Positions 15,866-20,024 of a stretch of DNA of 20,024 nucleotides are shown in pieces. The stretch's first letter is position 1, and each line of letters starts with the position of its first letter. The DNA comes from UBA9547 sp044349205. Its GTDB lineage: Bacteria; Bacteroidota; Bacteroidia; Cytophagales; UBA9547. The position numbers and the translations under genes were made by a program. The stretch is taken from positions 1 through 20,024 of the forward strand of contig JBIKRJ010000017.1 of the NCBI GenBank assembly GCA_044349205.1. The letters run 5' to 3'. The notes beneath the pieces are model-generated. The model did not search any database. It was given only the letters and a program-made list of their open reading frames with translations, and was not told the origin of the DNA.

Positions 15866-18646
15866 ATGAAAAAAATATTTTTATTCTCATTTTCTTTTTT
15901 AATTGCCCTTCAAGCTTTTAGTCAAAACAATGAAGATGAAAAATTATTAAAAAGATTAAGATATCTTACGTATGAGGCATACAAAGTAAATAACTACAAT
16001 TTTGCGATAGTTTATGCCCAAAAAGCCGATAGCTTGGAACCTAACCAAACCGACATTTTATACATGTTAGGTGTTTCGTATTTGTATTCAAACACAAAAC
16101 CAAAAGCTTTACGCCCCCTGCTCAAAGCCAAAAAGGCAAATTACAAACCTGAAGAAATCGATTATTATTTGGGACAAGCCTATCACTACAACAACAAATT
16201 CGACTCAGCCATTTACTATTTCAAAAAACATCTTCCTAAGATAAATACAAGTGAAGATGCCACTGACTTGGACAAGGAAATGCTGAGAGAAATCACAATA
16301 GGCCTAAAACAATGTGAATATGGAAAACTAATGGTATTGGATTCAGCCCAAGTCGAAATAAAAAACATGGGACCCAATATCAACACTCAGTATTCAGAAT
16401 ATCTCCCATTGGTCACTGCCGACGAAAGTATTATGTTCTTCACCTCTCGAAGACCAAGGGCCTTCCACAAGTTGGATAGCGACCAGAAATACTTCGAAAA
16501 TATTTATGCTACTTATTTTGAAGACAGCGCTTGGTCTAAACCTGTTCTTCTCGAATATCCTGCAAACGACAGCCACCACGGTGCTGGCATCAACATTTCG
16601 CCCGATGGTCAAAAATTATTCATTTACAAATCCAAATCTGCAAGCGAAGCAAAAGGAAACATTTACACTAGCACTTTGAGAAACGGTTCGTTGTGGACAG
16701 TTCCAAAAAAACTTGGTACTGAAATAAACTCGAAAGCTGGCTGGGAATCTAGCGTTTGCGTTACTTCAAGTGGTAAGCGATTGTATTTCTCGAGCGATCG
16801 TGAAGGTGGCAAAGGTGGTTTTGACATTTATTACAGTGATTGGGATGCCGAAAAAGAAAAATGGGGCGAACCTATCAACATGGGAGCTCCTATCAATACT
16901 CCTGCCAACGAAGATGCACCTTATATTCACTTTGATGGCAAAACTCTGTTTTTCAGTACCGATGGCCATGAAACAATGGGTGGATACGATGTATTCGTAA
17001 GTTATTTCGTACCCGAGAAAAAAGTATGGAGCTACCCCGTAAACATGGGTTACCCCATAAACACTGCCGATGATGATGTGCATTTCATCTATTCGGCCGA
17101 TGGATCAAAAGGATATTTTGCCTCGCACAGGGCTGATAGTTATGGCGAAAAAGACATATATACTGTCAAAAACCCTAACCCCGATCCTAAAATGATAGTC
17201 ATGACAGGGTTAGTGTTAGACAATGAAACTAAACTCCCTGTAGATGCCACTATCACTGTGACCAATCTTGAGACCAAACAAGTTATTGGTGTATACAATA
17301 CAAACAAAGAAACTGGAAAGTACATTCTCGCATTAAACTACGATGTAAATCATTCAGTTGAAATTTCAAGCAAGGGGTATGTATTTAGTTCTGAAAATGT
17401 GTATGTGCCAAGAGCATTTTTCAAAAAACAACATAGCAAAGACTTTGAGGTGAAAAAGGCGGCATTGGCCACGCTTACTACCAACGAAATTGACAGTCTT
17501 ACTATGAATACCGCTATTTCTGGAGGCAACATTACTAGCGATGGTGGCGCACCCGTGATGGAAAGAGGTGTGGTATGGAGTACCAGTACAGGCCCAACTT
17601 TCGATATGGGCACTAAAACTTTGGACAGTATAGGTTCTGGCACTTACAAAAGCATCATAAGCGGACTAGCGCCCAACACCACCTATTACCTACGAGCGTA
17701 TGCAACCAATGGGGTAGGTACTGCCTATGGCAACGAAATAACTTTCAAAACTACAGAGGTAGTAGTAGTGCTGCCTATCAAGTCCGACACTGCCGAATCT
17801 GATGAGATTGCCGTGAAACTACCCGATTTGAAAAACAAAACTGTTTTCATGAGCAGAATCAAAGAAGGTGCGCGAATTCAACTTAACAACATCTTTTTTG
17901 ACCACGACAAATCTACCCTTAGAGAAGAGTCTATTGTTGAATTAGAACTACTTAGGTCTATTTTGATGGACAATCCTACTTGGCTAGTAGAAATATCGGG
18001 CCATACCGACGACAATGGTTCTGAAGAACACAATCTTGCTCTTTCAAGAGCCCGAGCGCTGGCTGTGGTGAATTACTTGGTATCAAATGGCATCAATCCT
18101 AAGCACATGATTGCCATAGGATATGGCGAAAGCAAACCAGCTGTCGAAAATACAACTCCTGAAAACAGGCAAATAAACCGCAGAACAGAGTTTATGATTC
18201 TGAAAACTAATGTAAAACATGCTTCAACTGGTGGCCACGGTGGCAAATACAAACCACTTAAACTGCACAATGTGTTGATTGAATCAACTTTGCAAGGCCA
18301 AGACAATTCTTACAAACTAAAACCTGAAGTTCATTTCATAAATGAAGGCATAGACTTGACAAGATACAGCAGAAAACAGTTAGACTTAGTTGTAGCGCAA
18401 CTGAAAGACGACAAAATTTTCAAGCTTACGCTTATTCCTTCGGTAGATGTAGTGGGCAATGAATACAACAACAAAGCGCTATATGAAAAAAGAGCAGAAA
18501 AAGTGCTTAACTACTTGGTTTCAAAAGGTTTGTCAAGAGAGAATATTACTGTTCAAGAATTTGTACCTACCAATAACCCACAAGAGACTGATCTTTCAAA
18601 AGCCGATATTCAAAAAAGAAGTGTGCTTTTGTTTGTATCTCACTAA
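15866..18646 (+). CDS. Multidomain OmpA-family protein: TPR, PD40 propeller, CRD, Fn3-like, two OmpA-like domains (PorE-like)
   Basis: This 926-residue exported protein probably anchors an envelope complex to peptidoglycan. The start is ATG 15866, because it gives a signal peptide (MKKIFLFSFSFLIALQAFSQ); an upstream in-frame TTG only adds seven residues. Domains in order are TPR repeats (about 25-150), a PD40/WD40-like propeller (about 175-435; blades such as ISPDGQKLFIYK and DGKTLFFSTDG), a carboxypeptidase-regulatory-like domain (about 445-530), one Fn3-like module (about 535-630), and an OmpA domain (about 670-780; GHTDDNG and LSRARA hold Asp715 and Arg730, the usual peptidoglycan contacts). 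A second, diverged OmpA-like domain covers about 805-926. TPR/propeller/CRD/OmpA is the order of PorE of the type IX secretion system, but here the N-terminus lacks a lipobox. A T9SS role is inference. Confidence 0.88.
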   Translation: MKKIFLFSFSFLIALQAFSQNNEDEKLLKRLRYLTYEAYKVNNYNFAIVYAQKADSLEPNQTDILYMLGVSYLYSNTKPKALRPLLKAKKANYKPEEIDYYLGQAYHYNNKFDSAIYYFKKHLPKINTSEDATDLDKEMLREITIGLKQCEYGKLMVLDSAQVEIKNMGPNINTQYSEYLPLVTADESIMFFTSRRPRAFHKLDSDQKYFENIYATYFEDSAWSKPVLLEYPANDSHHGAGINISPDGQKLFIYKSKSASEAKGNIYTSTLRNGSLWTVPKKLGTEINSKAGWESSVCVTSSGKRLYFSSDREGGKGGFDIYYSDWDAEKEKWGEPINMGAPINTPANEDAPYIHFDGKTLFFSTDGHETMGGYDVFVSYFVPEKKVWSYPVNMGYPINTADDDVHFIYSADGSKGYFASHRADSYGEKDIYTVKNPNPDPKMIVMTGLVLDNETKLPVDATITVTNLETKQVIGVYNTNKETGKYILALNYDVNHSVEISSKGYVFSSENVYVPRAFFKKQHSKDFEVKKAALATLTTNEIDSLTMNTAISGGNITSDGGAPVMERGVVWSTSTGPTFDMGTKTLDSIGSGTYKSIISGLAPNTTYYLRAYATNGVGTAYGNEITFKTTEVVVVLPIKSDTAESDEIAVKLPDLKNKTVFMSRIKEGARIQLNNIFFDHDKSTLREESIVELELLRSILMDNPTWLVEISGHTDDNGSEEHNLALSRARALAVVNYLVSNGINPKHMIAIGYGESKPAVENTTPENRQINRRTEFMILKTNVKHASTGGHGGKYKPLKLHNVLIESTLQGQDNSYKLKPEVHFINEGIDLTRYSRKQLDLVVAQLKDDKIFKLTLIPSVDVVGNEYNNKALYEKRAEKVLNYLVSKGLSRENITVQEFVPTNNPQETDLSKADIQKRSVLLFVSH

Positions 18647-18666
18647 ATTTGCCTTAAATCTCGTTA

Positions 18667-18698
18667 AAAAAGAGGAAGCCAAATGGCTTCCTCTTTTT
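18667..18698 (+). terminator. Strong intrinsic terminator after the OmpA-family gene
   Basis: A perfect 14-bp inverted repeat (18667-18680 and 18685-18698) has the core GAGGAAGCC, loop AAAT, GGCTTCCTC, flanked by A5 and T5. It lies 20 bases after the OmpA-family stop codon. Its right end is 20 bases before the M16 peptidase ATG. Confidence 0.92.
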
Positions 18699-18718
18699 CG
18701 TTACATTCTACAAAGAAG

Positions 18719-19954
18719 ATGGATAATCAAATTACAATCAAAGAATATTCCAACGGCATTCGGCACATACACCGAAAAGTGCAAAACACCAAAATAGTGC
18801 ATTGTGCAATAATGTTCGACATAGGTGGCCGAGACGAAAAAGAAAACGAAACCGGACTGGCGCACATGTGGGAACATATGGCATTTAAAGGTACAACCAA
18901 GCGTACCGCTTATCAAATATTAAGTTATTTGGATGCATTGGGTGGCGAACTAAACGCTTTTACCACTAAAGAAAAGATATGTTTTCATGCTTCTGTACTT
19001 GATGTCCACTTCCACAAGGCAAGCGACCTATTAGTCGATATTTCTTTTCATTCCACTTTTCCAGAAAAAGAATTGGAAAAGGAGAAGAAAGTGATTTTGG
19101 AAGAAATAAGTATGTACCTCGACTCGGCCGATGATGCCATACAAGACGATTTTGAAGGCCTCATATTTCCAAATCACCCAATGGGAAAAAACCTTTTGGG
19201 CACAGCCGAAACTATTCTTTCTTTCAGTCCGCAACACTTCTTCGATTTCATAAATCTCAAGATGGCGACCAACCGAATTGTGTTTGCCAGCGTGGGCACT
19301 ATGGACGCTACAAAAGCAATGGAGGTGGTGAGAAAAAAACTACAAGCGATTCCAAAAAAAGAAATCCCATTGCACAGAAGTGCTGTACTTGCCCCTAAAC
19401 CTGCGCGCAACACTGTAGAAAAGCCCATTCAACAGGCTCATTTTATGATAGGAAATCATGCGCCTTCCATTCACCACCGTGACAAGTATTCGCTCATGCT
19501 GTTGAATAATATTTTAGGTGGACCTGCTAGCAATTCGATACTGTACTTGGCTCTGCGCGAAAAATATGGCTACGTATATTCCTTGGAATCAAATTACAAC
19601 GCCTTTACCGACACTGGTGTGGTACAAATTTATTTCGCAACCGAAAAGCGTCAAATTGAAAAATGCCTTTCGGTAATAGAGAAAGAAATGCGGAAAGTGG
19701 ACAACCTGCTTACAAAAAAAGCAAAATTAGAAGCCTACAAAGAACAAATAAAAGGACAGCTCGCCATGTCGGAAGAAAACAACCAAGCTTATGCACTTAT
19801 GATGGCGCGCAGCTTGCTTGACTTGGGCCAAGTAGAGGATATCGAAACAATTTTCAGAGAAGTGGACCAAACTACTGCCGAAAAATTGATTGACCTGCGT
19901 CGGCTCTATTTCGACCTCGAAAAAATGACTTCCCTTTCATTTGTCCCCAACTAA
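18719..19954 (+). CDS. M16 family zinc metallopeptidase
   Basis: This is a 411-residue insulinase/mitochondrial-processing-peptidase-type protein. It has no signal peptide, so it is probably cytoplasmic. The inverted zinc motif is HMWEH (His49, Glu52 as catalytic base, His53), and the third ligand is Glu129 in KKVILEEISMY, 76 residues on, as the family requires. The N-terminal M16 domain covers about 5-170, and the C-terminal half carries the conserved LREKYGYVYSLES substrate-binding motif. The start is ATG 18719. The earlier in-frame ATG at 18683 lies in the loop of the preceding terminator and would add residues encoded by the hairpin, so I reject it. The next gene begins 7 bases after its stop. 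Substrate unknown. Confidence 0.93.
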   Translation: MDNQITIKEYSNGIRHIHRKVQNTKIVHCAIMFDIGGRDEKENETGLAHMWEHMAFKGTTKRTAYQILSYLDALGGELNAFTTKEKICFHASVLDVHFHKASDLLVDISFHSTFPEKELEKEKKVILEEISMYLDSADDAIQDDFEGLIFPNHPMGKNLLGTAETILSFSPQHFFDFINLKMATNRIVFASVGTMDATKAMEVVRKKLQAIPKKEIPLHRSAVLAPKPARNTVEKPIQQAHFMIGNHAPSIHHRDKYSLMLLNNILGGPASNSILYLALREKYGYVYSLESNYNAFTDTGVVQIYFATEKRQIEKCLSVIEKEMRKVDNLLTKKAKLEAYKEQIKGQLAMSEENNQAYALMMARSLLDLGQVEDIETIFREVDQTTAEKLIDLRRLYFDLEKMTSLSFVPN

Positions 19955-19961
19955 GTTTTCG

Positions 19962-20024
19962 ATGGAATTTTTACCCAAAGAAATTCAGGAATATTGTGAA
20001 AGGCATAGCACTGCCGAACCTGAG
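19962..20024 (+). CDS. O-methyltransferase, N-terminal fragment (continues beyond window)
   Basis: Only the first 21 codons are present: ATG 19962, seven bases after the M16 stop, reading MEFLPKEIQEYCERHSTAEP and onward. This opening resembles the N-terminus of Bacteroidota class I SAM-dependent O-methyltransferases (MEFLP-x-x-I-Q-x-Y), which is a recollection of the family, not a search result. The short spacing suggests an operon with the M16 gene. No catalytic motif is within the window, so the function is provisional. Confidence 0.6.
   Translation, partial: MEFLPKEIQEYCERHSTAEPE

Noticed and set aside
18683..18718. Longer M16 peptidase start at ATG 18683
   Set aside because: This ATG lies in the loop of the preceding terminator, and the added residues are encoded by the hairpin arm. 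ATG 18719 matches the family N-terminus.
1..20024. CRISPR arrays, tRNA or rRNA genes, insertion sequences, prophage or defence genes
   Set aside because: No spaced direct repeats, cloverleaf-like segments, transposase or integrase frames, or terminal repeats were seen. Nearly all sequence is covered by recognisable core genes.

Overview
This window is chromosomal DNA from a member of the Bacteroidota, probably an aerobic Cytophagia-, Chitinophagia- or Flavobacteriia-like lineage. The signs are a TonB receptor plus DUF4249 lipoprotein pair, a cysteine-poor L32, a mitochondrial-type aconitase, a bacillithiol enzyme (BshC), a TPR/propeller/CRD/OmpA protein resembling PorE of the type IX secretion system, and TAnnTTFG-style -7 boxes read here strictly as TAnnTTTG. 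The DNA is AT-rich and evenly so, with no visible break in codon use. I see no mobile element, CRISPR array, tRNA or rRNA. I cannot name the genus.

Minus-strand block (10435 down to 1): a lipid and translation cluster runs DUF177/yceD, rpmF, plsX, fabH, efp, accB, accC with mostly short gaps. It starts from a TAAATTTG box just upstream of the first gene. PlsX and FabH start phospholipid and fatty-acid synthesis. AccB and AccC supply malonyl-CoA. YceD and L32 are ribosomal, and EF-P acts in translation. Next come a bifunctional-nuclease/UVR protein, a TonB-dependent receptor, a DUF4249 lipoprotein four bases after it, and a BshC gene that begins directly after the DUF4249 stop and leaves the window at its left edge.

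Plus-strand block (10.5 kb to the end): lpxK (lipid A kinase) diverges from the lipid cluster. It is followed by aconitase, an orphan NarL-type response regulator with a strong terminator, dusB (tRNA dihydrouridine synthase), a large periplasmic OmpA-family protein with a second strong terminator, an M16 peptidase, and the first 21 codons of an O-methyltransferase.

Most of this is ordinary core genome. I did not find a convincing undescribed system. The item most worth a second look is the OmpA-family protein: it has the PorE-like domain order plus an inserted Fn3-like module and a second, diverged OmpA-like domain at its C-terminus. Smaller points are the obligatory non-ATG starts of bshC and lpxK, and two strong terminators sitting only 20 to 29 bases before the next start codon.
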